Counted from the stretch's first letter, positions 1-7,053 are shown. The stretch: DNA of 31,125 nt from Anaerolineales bacterium UBA3082 (GCA_002366595.1 DFBK01000004.1:736-31860); one strand, 5' to 3'. Made by a program: numbers and translations. Notes: generated from the sequence alone by a model not told the origin.

Positions 1-1
1 T

Positions 2-295
2 TCTCTCTATGAGGGGTTCGGTTTGCCGCCCCTGGAGGCCATGGCTTCAGGCACGCCGGTACTCGCCTCCAATACCTCCTCCTTGCCGGAGGTAGTGGGC
101 GGTGCCGGGATCCTGGTAGACCCTCAAAATGCAGACGAGATAGCAAGGGCGATGCTCAAGGTGCTTCAAGACAAAGGGCTCCAGGAAGAGATGCGAAAAA
201 AGGGGTTAGAAAGGGCTAAGCGGTTCACCTGGCAAGGGGCGGCGGAAGAGACGGTAAAAGTCTACGAGGAGGTTATGAGGGGAGAAGATGTATAA
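2..295 (+). CDS. GT4-family glycosyltransferase, C-terminal fragment (5' end outside window)
   Basis: The reading frame is open from base 2, so this is the 3' end of a gene that begins before the window. The visible part carries the GT4 nucleotide-sugar binding signature: EGFGLPPLEAMASGTPV contains the E-x7-E pair that contacts the donor sugar nucleotide, followed by SSLPEVVGGAGILVDP, which is typical of the C-terminal Rossmann domain of retaining glycosyltransferases. The fragment ends in the usual amphipathic C-terminal helix region (RFTWQGAAEETVKVYEEV). Its stop codon lies inside the next gene (8-bp overlap), so it is translationally coupled to the sugar-1-phosphate transferase and belongs to an EPS or O-antigen cluster. 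Sugar specificity cannot be read from this fragment. Confidence 0.88.
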   Translation, partial: SLYEGFGLPPLEAMASGTPVLASNTSSLPEVVGGAGILVDPQNADEIARAMLKVLQDKGLQEEMRKKGLERAKRFTWQGAAEETVKVYEEVMRGEDV

Positions 296-1709
296 GTCTT
301 ATCGGGCTTGGCTCACCTGGGGGCTCGCCCTTCTAGATACCCTCCTCATCAATGTCGCCTTCTTCATCGCTTACCATGTGCGGTACGAGTGGCAGTTGAT
401 CCGCCCCGTGGGCGAGGCGAACTATGTGCCTTTGCGCGAATACATCCCCGTCTCCCTCATCTTGACAGCCATTCTCCTGGTAGTCTACAAAGTGGAGGGG
501 CTCTACACTCAAAAGCGCGGCACCTCTTGGCTTGATGAGGTCTATACCATCTTCATCGGTACGCTGGCGGGGATAGCCGTCATGATCGTGGTAACCTTCT
601 TCTACCGGCCCTACTTCTATTCGCGCCTCCTCTTCGGTTACGCAGGCATCTCTGTCACCCTTATCCTCAGCCCGAGCCGCCTAATAGTGAGACAGATCTG
701 GGGCTACCTCAGGGGGCGAGGTATCGGGGTGGATCGAGTTCTCGTCGTAGGAGCGGGAGAGATAGGACGAGCCATCATGCGCAGCATCATGGCCCTCCCC
801 CAATTGGGCTACCGGGTAGTGGGCTTCATAGACGATGAGGTGCGAGAGAAGACCATCGGTCGCTTTCCCAGCCTGGGAAGCACAAAGGATCTGCCTCGGC
901 TTCTGCAGGAAAGAAGGGTGGATGAGGTGATCATCACCCTCCCCTGGACCTCCCATGAAATGATCATCAAAATGGTGGCTCAATGTGAGAGGGTAGGGGT
1001 GCAAGCCCGAATAGTCCCTGATCTATTCCAGATGAGCCTCAGCCGAGTGGATGTGGAAGAGGTGGGGGGTATACCACTTTTGGGGGTGAAGGAGGTCTCG
1101 ATCCGGGGTTGGAACCTGGCCCTCAAGCGGGCTATCGATGTGGTTGTCTCGGCCACGACCCTTCTCTTCCTATCCCCTCTCATCCTCCTTACAGCCGCCC
1201 TGATAAAGTTGGAATCGCCGGGGCCGGCGCTTTTCCCGCAGACGAGGATAGGTCGAGGAGGAAAACCTTTCACCCTTTATAAGTTCCGCTCTATGCGGCC
1301 GGAAGCGGAGGAGGAACTGAGCGAAGTAGGTGACCTGAATGAGGCGGAAGGGGTGTTCTTTAAGATCCGAGAGGATCCCCGCTGCACCCGTGTGGGGAGG
1401 GTGTTGCGCCGCCTCAGCCTCGACGAACTCCCCCAAATGTATAACATCCTGCGGGGAGAGATGAGCCTCGTCGGCCCTCGCCCGGCTCTCCCGAGGGAGG
1501 TGAAACGGTATGGAGAGAGGCATCGGCGGCGGCTAGGGGTTCTCCCCGGCTTGACTGGCCTCTGGCAGGTGATGGGGAGGAGCGACCTCACCTTCGATGA
1601 GATGGTGATGCTAGACCTCTTCTACACCGAGAACTGGTCTTTGTGGCTCGATCTCAAAATCATGCTCATGACTATCCCCACCGTCTTTTCAGGTAAAGGG
1701 GCCTATTAG
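288..1709 (+). CDS. Exopolysaccharide biosynthesis polyprenyl glycosylphosphotransferase (WbaP/CpsE type)
   Basis: This integral membrane enzyme should transfer a sugar-1-phosphate from a UDP-sugar to undecaprenyl phosphate, the first step in building a lipid-linked EPS repeat. At 473 aa it has the family's usual length and order: an N-terminal block of hydrophobic helices (about residues 8-125), a central nucleotide-binding-like fold beginning at VLVVGAGEIG (about 151-160) and VVGFIDDE, and a C-terminal bacterial sugar-transferase domain starting near KRAIDVVVS. The catalytic domain shows LESPGPALFPQTRIGRGG, LYKFRSM, DELPQMYNILRGEMSLVGPRP (VGPRP at about 395-399) and LPGLTGLWQV. The ATG at 288 overlaps the stop of the preceding glycosyltransferase. 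The sugar (glucose or galactose) cannot be decided from sequence alone. Confidence 0.93.
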   Translation: MYKSYRAWLTWGLALLDTLLINVAFFIAYHVRYEWQLIRPVGEANYVPLREYIPVSLILTAILLVVYKVEGLYTQKRGTSWLDEVYTIFIGTLAGIAVMIVVTFFYRPYFYSRLLFGYAGISVTLILSPSRLIVRQIWGYLRGRGIGVDRVLVVGAGEIGRAIMRSIMALPQLGYRVVGFIDDEVREKTIGRFPSLGSTKDLPRLLQERRVDEVIITLPWTSHEMIIKMVAQCERVGVQARIVPDLFQMSLSRVDVEEVGGIPLLGVKEVSIRGWNLALKRAIDVVVSATTLLFLSPLILLTAALIKLESPGPALFPQTRIGRGGKPFTLYKFRSMRPEAEEELSEVGDLNEAEGVFFKIREDPRCTRVGRVLRRLSLDELPQMYNILRGEMSLVGPRPALPREVKRYGERHRRRLGVLPGLTGLWQVMGRSDLTFDEMVMLDLFYTENWSLWLDLKIMLMTIPTVFSGKGAY

Positions 1710-1739
1710 CAATTCTCCGTCTTCGAGATTCCAATATGA

Positions 1740-2168
1740 AGGGGATCCTCAAAGGAACTCTTTCGTGTCAGCGGCTGTGGCGTAGGCTATACCCATTTGG
1801 CTCCCCATCGCCACGTGGTTCTCGATGATACCTTGCCCCTTCTTGGGACCAGGCAGTGTCGCCGTCACCCGCATAGAGAGCAGTTCCGCTAGCCTGAACG
1901 CGATCCCCGATAGATGCCAAGCCCACCTCGACCGCCGCCTCACCTGGGGAGAGGACGAGGAGTTAGCCTTGACCCAGGTCCGAGAGAGCATCCAAGAGGA
2001 AAGAGGAAGACCCCCTAGTACAGATGGAGGACCCGGGCGGTAAAAAGGGGCCTGGGTTATGAGCCCCAGATCATAGGCTGGCGCTTCTCCCCAGACGGAG
2101 TAGCCACTAGGGTGGTCAAAGCAGCGAGGGTCTACGCCCAGTTGGCCCTCGACTTTCTGGGCAGATAA
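1740..2168 (+). pseudogene. Decayed M20-family hydrolase, YgeY-like (3' remnant)
   Basis: No intact gene lies here, but two plus-strand fragments in different frames resemble the C-terminal half of YgeY-like M20 hydrolases. In the frame of 1825, FLGPGSVAVTRIES, SASLNAIPDRC and LDRRLTWGEDEE match the family's PFLGKGT / DRRLTxGET region. Near 2000-2030 the frame shifts, and from 2031 RGLGYEP, WRFSPDGVAT and AARVYAQLALDFLGR continue to a TAA at 2166-2168. The WRFSxDGV motif runs almost directly into the terminal helix, so the intervening segment appears deleted. The 5' half is not recognisable. In E. coli, ygeY is a neighbour of ygeW and a carbamate kinase gene, both of which have counterparts downstream. 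The left boundary is approximate, and the minus-strand open frame over the same bases is not credible. Confidence 0.66.
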
Positions 2169-2180
2169 CCTCTCTCTTGG

Positions 2181-2210
2181 TTGACGGTGGCAGCATAGCG
2201 AAACTATAAT
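2181..2210 (+). promoter_or_regulatory. Sigma70-type promoter for the first carbamoyltransferase
   Basis: TTGACG at 2181-2186, an 18-bp spacer and a perfect TATAAT at 2205-2210. Transcription would start near 2217, leaving a short leader with an AAAGGAG-type ribosome site before the ATG at 2245. The box excludes the ATG at 2209 as a start, because that ATG lies in the -10 element. Confidence 0.72.
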
Positions 2211-2244
2211 GAGACGGAAGCCCAAATCAAGAAAGGAGCAAAGG

Positions 2245-3291
2245 ATGAAGACCAAGACCTTCCGAGGGCGGGATTTTCTCACCCTCCTCGACTACAGCCG
2301 GGAAGAGGTGGAAACTATCTTAGACGTGGCCCTGGACCTCAAGCGGAGGTTCGCCATCGGCGAGCCCCATGACCACCTCCTGAGGGGTAAGACCCTCTTC
2401 ATGATCTTCTACAACACCTCCCTTAGAACCCGCAACTCCTTCGAGGCGGGGATGACCCAATTAGGCGGTCATGCCCACTTTCTAGAGCCGGGGAAGATAT
2501 ACGCCCCCGCCCTGGCTGGAGATGAGCGGGCTTACGAGACGGAGCGGGTGGCGGATGTGGCTCGGGTACTCTCTCGCATGGGAGATGCCATCTCCATCCG
2601 CTGCTATGGCAACCCCGTGGGCTGGGTCTACGGCAAGGCCCACGAGATAGAGCGGAATTTCGCCTACTGGGCCGACATCCCGGTCATCAACATGGAATGC
2701 GACAAGTACCACCCCTGCCAGGCTCTGGCAGACATCCTCACCGTCAAGGAGAAGTTCGGCGGATTCTCTGGGGTGAAATTCGTCATGAGTTGGGCCTACT
2801 CTCCCAGCGTCCATAAACCCCGGGCCGTCCCCCAGAGTGCCATCATCGCCGCTACCATGATGGGGATGGAAGTAGTCCTGGCCCACCCCAAAGGGATGGA
2901 ACTGGACGACGCAGTGCTCAAAGCCTGCCAAGGGTACGCTGAGAAGTATGGTGGGTCGTTCGCCATCTCCAACGATATACGGGAGGCGTTGGAGGGAGCC
3001 CACGTGGTCTATCCCAAGGCTTGGGCACCAGCCATCTTGCACGCTCCTCCGGTGGGCCAACTGGACGGGAAAAGGGCGCAGGAGATCTTCGACGCTAACA
3101 AGGAGTGGATCTGCGACGAGGAGAAGATGAAACTGGCCCACGAGGATGCTATCTACATGCACTGCCTCCCCTGCGACCGAGGCTTCGAGGTGACCAACGA
3201 GGTGATAGACGGGCCGCAGTCGGTGGTCTTCGACGAGGCGGAGAACCGGCTCCACGTCCAGAAGGCGATAATGGCCCTGACGATGAAGTAG
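2245..3291 (+). CDS. Carbamoyltransferase of the knotted AOTCase/YgeW group, paralogue 1
   Basis: Predicted to move a carbamoyl group between carbamoyl phosphate and an amine or amide substrate. The protein (348 aa from this start) has the carbamoyl-phosphate motif SLRTR (59-63) in FYNTSLRTRNSFE, LGGHAHFLEPG, DKYHPCQALAD, and the HCLP motif (306-309). A proline-rich segment, WAYSPSVHKPRAVPQS (183-198), matches the loop threaded through the trefoil knot in acetylornithine carbamoyltransferase (AOTCase), succinylornithine carbamoyltransferase and YgeW. The end, DEAENRLHVQKAIMAL, is very like AOTCase. At the position that I align with the carboxylated lysine of Xanthomonas AOTCase (nine residues after the HCLP histidine) there is Glu315, and the K-S pair is K-A, so the substrate may not be N-acetylornithine. 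The start is set by the promoter at 2181-2210 and the RBS at 2233-2244. No other arginine genes are visible. Confidence 0.85.
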   Translation: MKTKTFRGRDFLTLLDYSREEVETILDVALDLKRRFAIGEPHDHLLRGKTLFMIFYNTSLRTRNSFEAGMTQLGGHAHFLEPGKIYAPALAGDERAYETERVADVARVLSRMGDAISIRCYGNPVGWVYGKAHEIERNFAYWADIPVINMECDKYHPCQALADILTVKEKFGGFSGVKFVMSWAYSPSVHKPRAVPQSAIIAATMMGMEVVLAHPKGMELDDAVLKACQGYAEKYGGSFAISNDIREALEGAHVVYPKAWAPAILHAPPVGQLDGKRAQEIFDANKEWICDEEKMKLAHEDAIYMHCLPCDRGFEVTNEVIDGPQSVVFDEAENRLHVQKAIMALTMK

Positions 3292-3405
3292 GGATATCGA
3301 GTTATAGGACGATATCGCCAAGTCCCTAATTCGACTAGGTGAGCACAACATTCGTCTACAACGGGTTGCACACCAATGCTCTGCTGTCAACAGAAGAGGT
3401 AGATC

Positions 3406-4359
3406 ATGGCCGATTTGTCGAAGGAACGGGAGTTCAGGATAGCACTGCAAGAATCAATATGGGATGAAGAGAAGTTGAAAAACCTCCTCTCGCTCGAAAA
3501 AGAAAGGCGAGGAGTGGACCAGGACAAACTAGTCTTCATAGGAATGGCAGATGTCGCCGGTTACTACTGGTGTGCAATGAAATCCCTTCTCCAAAACAGA
3601 AAGGAGGAGTTGAATTTCTTCGGTGCCTACCTGCATGATAGACTCCTATATTCGTTTCGACTCGGATATATAAACAGTTTGCCAAAGAGTGAAGAAAGTC
3701 TCCTGAAGATCGGCGACGAGATTGGATTTAGGGATATAGAGAAGCTACTGAGACAAAGAGAGGAGAAACACAAGGATGTTGGCACCGTCTTCGTGGACTC
3801 AGTATCAATCGTTGACAAAGACGGTAGGGGGGTGCGAGTGATAAATCCTGCCCTTTCTCATCCTGAGTGGAGAGAAGCAATCGAGAGAGAGGCGCGAGCA
3901 CTGGGTGAACGCATTGCTGACGTTGAAGAATTCCCCGCCCTGCGAGGACGATTCCTCCACATGGAGAAAGCAGAACGATACCCCACTATCAGATGGAACT
4001 TTGATTGGAAGGATTATGTTGTATTGGGAGTACCCGATGGTATTACAGATACTTTCGTTTATGAGTTCAAGACCACCAAGAACAGGTACTTAGCGTCATA
4101 TTTTGTGAAGCCTGTGGCATTTGCGCAAGCAGACCTTTACGGCTATTTCTGGAGAAGGAATAGGAAAAGAGTGCAAATACGTATTGTGGACGGAAATATA
4201 ACGAAGACGTGGGAAGAAGAGGTCGATGAAACTAACGCAATAAAAACGCTTGAGAAGTTCAGGAGTATTGATGAAGGAGCCAAGCCTATACCACCTAAGA
4301 AATGGAAATGTAAATCCTGTAAATTCAGAGATGTGTGCGATATAAGTAAACCGAAATAA
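3406..4359 (+). CDS. Cas4-like PD-(D/E)XK nuclease with predicted Fe-S cluster
   Basis: This 317-aa protein has the Cas4/AddB-type layout. A single N-terminal cysteine (C56, in YYWCAMKS) comes first, then the nuclease core GVPDGITD (D211) followed by YEFKTTK (E220, K222), which fits the D...ExK metal-binding motif, and finally CKSCKFRDVC with C302, C305 and C311. The four cysteines fit a 4Fe-4S cluster that staples the fold. The middle region, between about residues 60 and 200, is not recognised. Cas4-like proteins act as ssDNA exonucleases. There are no cas genes or CRISPR repeats in the window, so this is a stand-alone member. It is visibly more AT-rich in codon choice (AGA, ATA, AAA) than its neighbours and lies beside a mobile REP element, which suggests horizontal acquisition. 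A ribosome site, AGAAGAGG, precedes the ATG. Confidence 0.8.
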   Translation: MADLSKEREFRIALQESIWDEEKLKNLLSLEKERRGVDQDKLVFIGMADVAGYYWCAMKSLLQNRKEELNFFGAYLHDRLLYSFRLGYINSLPKSEESLLKIGDEIGFRDIEKLLRQREEKHKDVGTVFVDSVSIVDKDGRGVRVINPALSHPEWREAIEREARALGERIADVEEFPALRGRFLHMEKAERYPTIRWNFDWKDYVVLGVPDGITDTFVYEFKTTKNRYLASYFVKPVAFAQADLYGYFWRRNRKRVQIRIVDGNITKTWEEEVDETNAIKTLEKFRSIDEGAKPIPPKKWKCKSCKFRDVCDISKPK

Positions 4360-4382
4360 CCACTAGATAGAGGAGATGGGCT

Positions 4383-4451
4383 GATTTCTAGATTGCCGCC
4401 TAAAGGCTCCAATCCCTGTCGATTAAAGCGAAATCGAGGCTTTAGCCGGAG
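4383..4451 (+). repeat. REP-like palindromic repeat, copy A (complete)
   Basis: A 69-bp element running from GATTTCTAGATTGCCGCC through an imperfect stem (CTAAAGGCTC paired with GAGGCTTTAG, and GATT with AATC inside) to GCCGGAG. It is nearly identical to the copies at 5209-5276 and 5283-5330 and shares its left half with 5853-5886. It lies between the nuclease gene and the membrane-protein gene and is probably a non-autonomous element mobilised by the RAYT at 5337. Confidence 0.85.
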
Positions 4452-4550
4452 CCCGGTGCCCGCCTAATGGATCTGGAAGCATAAATAAACTGTTTCGTCT
4501 ATGAATAGTTAGGCGTAACCTTGCCTCCATATCAGGCGGAGAGAACCAAA

Positions 4551-5159
4551 GTGAAAGTAGAAACAAGTAAGAAAACAGCGGCTGCTTGCTCGCGAGAAAC
4601 CTGTAGCGGCTGCCCAATAGACGGGAAACTGTTGTGCCTGCACACTCCTAAAGACATCCTCGATTTTGGAGTTCTGGCAATTGGCTTCTTCATTCCCTTC
4701 ATAGCAGGCATGGCGATCAGCGGATTCTGGATCGGATTGACTGTTTGGTTTGGATTGGCGGTTATCTTCTTCGGGTATGTGGAAGCCTCGGTCCTTTGCC
4801 GCCACTGTCCTCATTATGCTGAGCAGGGGTTTACACTCAAGTGCCACGCCAACTACGGCTTTCCGAAAATACCCCGGTTTGACCCGCGGCCCTTGAGCCA
4901 AATCGAGAAGATCGTCTTCCGGGGGTACAGTTCGGTGCTGCTGCTCTATTACATCCCCTTCTTCATTCTGGGCCAACAATGGCTGCTACTGGTCATCACC
5001 AGTTGGGCGGTGCTCACCTGGTTTTGGACACTACTCCGCACGCAATGTACGCGCTGTTACCACATATTCTGCCCACTAAATCGGGTACCCGAAGATATCC
5101 AACAGGAGTTCTTCAACAACTATCCGGCTTTTGCTGAAGCACAGAAGAAACAGAGGTAA
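4551..5159 (+). CDS. Cysteine-rich four-helix membrane protein of unknown function
   Basis: I do not recognise a named family. The 202-aa protein, read from the GTG at 4551, has a soluble N-terminus with C13, C18, C21, C29 and H31, then two hydrophobic helices (FGVLAIGFFIPFIAGMAI; LTVWFGLAVIFFGYV). Next comes a loop holding LCRHCPHY and LKCHANYG, then two more helices (VLLLYYIPFFILG; WLLLVITSWAVLTWFW) and a tail with CTRCYHIFCPLNRVP. With four helices, all the Cys/His clusters would face the same side, probably the cytoplasm, suggesting a metal or Fe-S site at the membrane. The GTG has GGAGAG seven bases upstream. A TTG at 4521 in the same frame is an alternative start. The gene is flanked by 9-bp inverted repeats (4508-4516 and 5164-5172) and by REP-like repeats, so it may be an acquired module. 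Confidence 0.72.
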   Translation: MKVETSKKTAAACSRETCSGCPIDGKLLCLHTPKDILDFGVLAIGFFIPFIAGMAISGFWIGLTVWFGLAVIFFGYVEASVLCRHCPHYAEQGFTLKCHANYGFPKIPRFDPRPLSQIEKIVFRGYSSVLLLYYIPFFILGQQWLLLVITSWAVLTWFWTLLRTQCTRCYHIFCPLNRVPEDIQQEFFNNYPAFAEAQKKQR

Positions 5160-5208
5160 GACCACGCCTAACGCTGCGTTATGTGAAGGCTTTCACAAAC
5201 AGGACTTG

Positions 5209-5276
5209 AATTTCTAGATTACCGTCTAAAGGCTCCAATCCCGTTGATTAAAATGGACTAGAGGCTTTAGCCGGAG
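5209..5276 (+). repeat. REP-like palindromic repeat, copy B (complete)
   Basis: This is a complete copy: ATTTCTAGATTACCGTC, TAAAGGCTCCAATCCC, then GATTAAA and GAGGCTTTAGCCGGAG. Compared with copy A it has a few substitutions and a 1-2 base difference in the loop. It lies six bases from copy C, so the two form a tandem pair upstream of the RAYT gene, as REPs often do around RAYTs. Confidence 0.85.
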
Positions 5277-5282
5277 ACCCCC

Positions 5283-5330
5283 AGACTCCAATACCTGTCG
5301 ATTAAAGCGGAATCGAGGCTTTAGCCGGAG
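5283..5330 (+). repeat. REP-like palindromic repeat, copy C (5'-truncated)
   Basis: This copy keeps the inner part and the right arm (CTCCAATACCTGTCGATT ... AATCGAGGCTTTAGCCGGAG) but lacks the left GATTTCTAGATT segment. Its terminal CCGGAG lies six bases before the RAYT ATG at 5337 and probably serves as the ribosome binding site. Confidence 0.82.
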
Positions 5331-5336
5331 AGTAAG

Positions 5337-5873
5337 ATGAAAAATCACCACCCGCCTCATATCTTCCTCGATGACACTTGGTACATCGTCACCGCCGCCA
5401 CACTAAACCACGCCCCTTTACTCTCAGACGGATATGCCAAGGCTCTCGTCCGTGATCGGCTAAGGGAACTCATGCCGGAATTCGGCCTTACCTTGTTGGC
5501 CTGGGTAATCCTGGATAATCATTACCATGTGATCTTCAAAGCCCAGCGGGACAATGCCCTCCCTCGATTATTTGGACGGCTTCACGGCAGCACCTCTCGC
5601 CAGATCAATCAGGGAGACGGGACAGCAGGCAGACAAGTTTGGCATAATTATTGGGACACTTGCATCCGAAGAGATAGTGACTTGTGGACACGCTTCAACT
5701 ACGTTCACAACAACCCCGTCAAGCATGGCTATGTGCAGAACCTGGAGGATTGGGAGTTTTCCAGTTACCACCACTATAAGCGTTTGAAGGGCGAGGAATG
5801 GTTGGCTGATTGTTGGCAACGCTACCCGGTGATCGACTTTGTCGAGGGCGATGATTTTCAGATGACCGCCTAA
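5337..5873 (+). CDS. REP-associated tyrosine transposase (RAYT, Y1_Tnp family)
   Basis: This is a single-stranded-DNA transposase of the IS200/IS605-related Y1 group that is domesticated with palindromic repeats. The 178-aa protein has the family hallmarks: an N-terminal strand (YIVTAATLNHAPLL), WVILDNHYHVIF with the HUH-type metal-binding pair H62 and H64, a helix containing HGSTSRQINQ, and FNYVHNNPVKHGYV, in which Tyr122 is the likely nucleophile. The C-terminus WEFSSYHHY is also typical. The length is normal and the frame is intact. The gene is bounded exactly by REP halves: the end of copy C supplies its ribosome site, and its TAA stop lies within copy D. It probably nicks and moves the repeats, but current activity cannot be judged from one locus. 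Confidence 0.92.
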   Translation: MKNHHPPHIFLDDTWYIVTAATLNHAPLLSDGYAKALVRDRLRELMPEFGLTLLAWVILDNHYHVIFKAQRDNALPRLFGRLHGSTSRQINQGDGTAGRQVWHNYWDTCIRRDSDLWTRFNYVHNNPVKHGYVQNLEDWEFSSYHHYKRLKGEEWLADCWQRYPVIDFVEGDDFQMTA

Positions 5874-5886
5874 AGGCTCGAATCCA
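5853..5886 (+). repeat. REP-like repeat, copy D (left half only), overlapping the RAYT stop
   Basis: GATTTTCAGATGACCGCC followed by TAAAGGCTCGAATCC corresponds to the left arm of copies A and B. The first 21 bases encode the last residues and the stop of the RAYT. With copy C, which lacks exactly this left part, it completes a full repeat, as if the gene sat inside a split REP. Confidence 0.8.
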
Positions 5887-5910
5887 ATGAGCGTATGAAG
5901 GAGAGTAGCC

Positions 5911-6924
5911 ATGAACCTTCACGGCAAAGACTTGATCTGCACTCAGGATTGGGAGATAGAAGAACTGGAGGCCGTGCTTTCTTTGGCGGAGGAGATGAAG
6001 GCCCACCGCTATGACCACCTTTATAACAACTGCCTGAACCGCAAAACTTTCTTCATGTTCTTCTACAACCCCTCGGTGCGCACCCGCCAATCCTTTGAGT
6101 GCGCGGCCACGGAATTGGGAGGACACGCCCAGTTCCTGGAGCCCAAGGCGATGCGGCTCAAGACGGCCACTACCCCAGGAGAGACGGTAGAAGACGCCGC
6201 TCAGGTGATGAGCCGGTACGCCTGCGGCATCGGCATCCGCATCCTGGAAGATAAGATATCGGCCTACGGGGAGGGCGAGGCGCTTCTGCGGGAATACGCC
6301 AAGTGGGCTTCCGTCCCCATCATCTCCATGGCCCACGATAAATACCACCCTTGCCAAGGGTTGGCCGATGTGATGGGCTTGCGCGCCCATCTAGGTAGGG
6401 ATTTCCGAGGCAAGAGGCTGCTTCAAGTTTGGGGGCATGGAGCCCTGGTCAGATCCTGGTGCTCGGTCCAAGAGAGCCTCCTCATCAATACCCGCTTGGG
6501 GATGGATGTAACCTTATCTTATCCGGTGGGGTATGACCTCGACCCGGGGGTTATCGCCGCCTGCGAGGAGAACGCCAGGAGGGCTCGAGGTAGGTTCGAG
6601 ATAACCCACGACCAAAAGAAGGCTTACAAGGGAGCCGATGTGGTCTATTCCCGCAACTGGATGAGCCCCCAGGCCTACAGAGAGGGCCAACTGGATAAGA
6701 AGGGTGAGAGCGAGAGGGCCATGGGGTATAGAGATTGGATCTGCGACCGGGAGAAGATGGCCCTCACCAACGACGCTCTCTTCATCCACCCCATGCCCGT
6801 GGATCGGGGCCATGAAGTGACCGCTGAGATAGCCTCTGGCCCCCGCTCCATCATCTACGAGGTAGCGGAGAACCGGCTCCACATCCAGAAGGCTATCCTG
6901 GCCTTGACTATGGGAGAGATCTAG
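5911..6924 (+). CDS. Carbamoyltransferase-like protein of the AOTCase/YgeW group, paralogue 2 (divergent)
   Basis: A paralogue of the product of 2245-3291, of similar length (337 aa) and with the same landmarks: FYNPSVRTRQSFE (SVRTR at 55-59), LGGHAQFLEPK, HDKYHPCQGLAD and the closing EVAENRLHIQKAILAL. Two key places differ. The usual HCLP is HPMP (293-296), so the cysteine is lost. The proline-rich knot loop is replaced by WGHGALVRSWCSVQES (174-189), which lacks its prolines. The K-A/K-S pair is R-N. The residue aligned with the AOTCase carboxylated lysine is Glu302, as in paralogue 1. It therefore probably has another substrate or role, and it could pair with paralogue 1. The ATG is preceded by AAGGAGAG. 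Database annotation as ornithine carbamoyltransferase should be treated with caution. Confidence 0.82.
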   Translation: MNLHGKDLICTQDWEIEELEAVLSLAEEMKAHRYDHLYNNCLNRKTFFMFFYNPSVRTRQSFECAATELGGHAQFLEPKAMRLKTATTPGETVEDAAQVMSRYACGIGIRILEDKISAYGEGEALLREYAKWASVPIISMAHDKYHPCQGLADVMGLRAHLGRDFRGKRLLQVWGHGALVRSWCSVQESLLINTRLGMDVTLSYPVGYDLDPGVIAACEENARRARGRFEITHDQKKAYKGADVVYSRNWMSPQAYREGQLDKKGESERAMGYRDWICDREKMALTNDALFIHPMPVDRGHEVTAEIASGPRSIIYEVAENRLHIQKAILALTMGEI

Positions 6925-7024
6925 CCTGTCCCTTTGCCCCTCATAGGCTTCTGGCTCCTGTTCATACTTGTGTCGCGTCAAGCAGAGCGATACCTGACCC
7001 AGAGCACCTAGCCCAGAAGGGGGA

Positions 7025-7053
7025 TTGACATCTAGGAGGTGTTCGCTTATCAT
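7025..7053 (+). promoter_or_regulatory. Sigma70-type promoter for the alpha/beta hydrolase gene
   Basis: A perfect TTGACA (7025-7030), a 17-bp spacer and TATCAT (7048-7053, one mismatch to TATAAT). Transcription would start near 7060, about 105 bases before the TTG start at 7167. The rest of the 6925-7166 gap shows nothing I can identify. Confidence 0.72.

Noticed and set aside
1749..2282. A minus-strand open frame of 177 codons over the gap before the first carbamoyltransferase
   Set aside because: The composition is unlike a real protein, it overlaps a good plus-strand promoter and ribosome site, and the plus strand carries clear M20-hydrolase motifs.
2245..3291. Ordinary anabolic ornithine carbamoyltransferase
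   Set aside because: The proline-rich knot loop and AOTCase-like C-terminus place it in the knotted group, and no arginine biosynthesis genes are nearby.
3292..3405. A direct repeat GATATCG around 3294 and 3311 as an insertion footprint
   Set aside because: Seven bases only, with no partner at the far end of the island; it could easily be chance.
2482..3450. A long minus-strand open frame (322 codons) opposite the first carbamoyltransferase gene
   Set aside because: It is a shadow of the GC-rich coding strand; the plus strand has full family motifs and its own promoter.
4462..4514. A complete integron attC site (GCCTAAT ... GTTAGGC)
   Set aside because: The core motifs are present but the interior shows no convincing paired arms, and no integrase gene is in the window. 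The simpler inverted-repeat observation is kept as a finding.
4383..5886. CRISPR array suggested by repeats near a Cas4-like gene
   Set aside because: There are only a few palindromic copies at irregular distances, without spacers of constant length, and a RAYT gene explains them.
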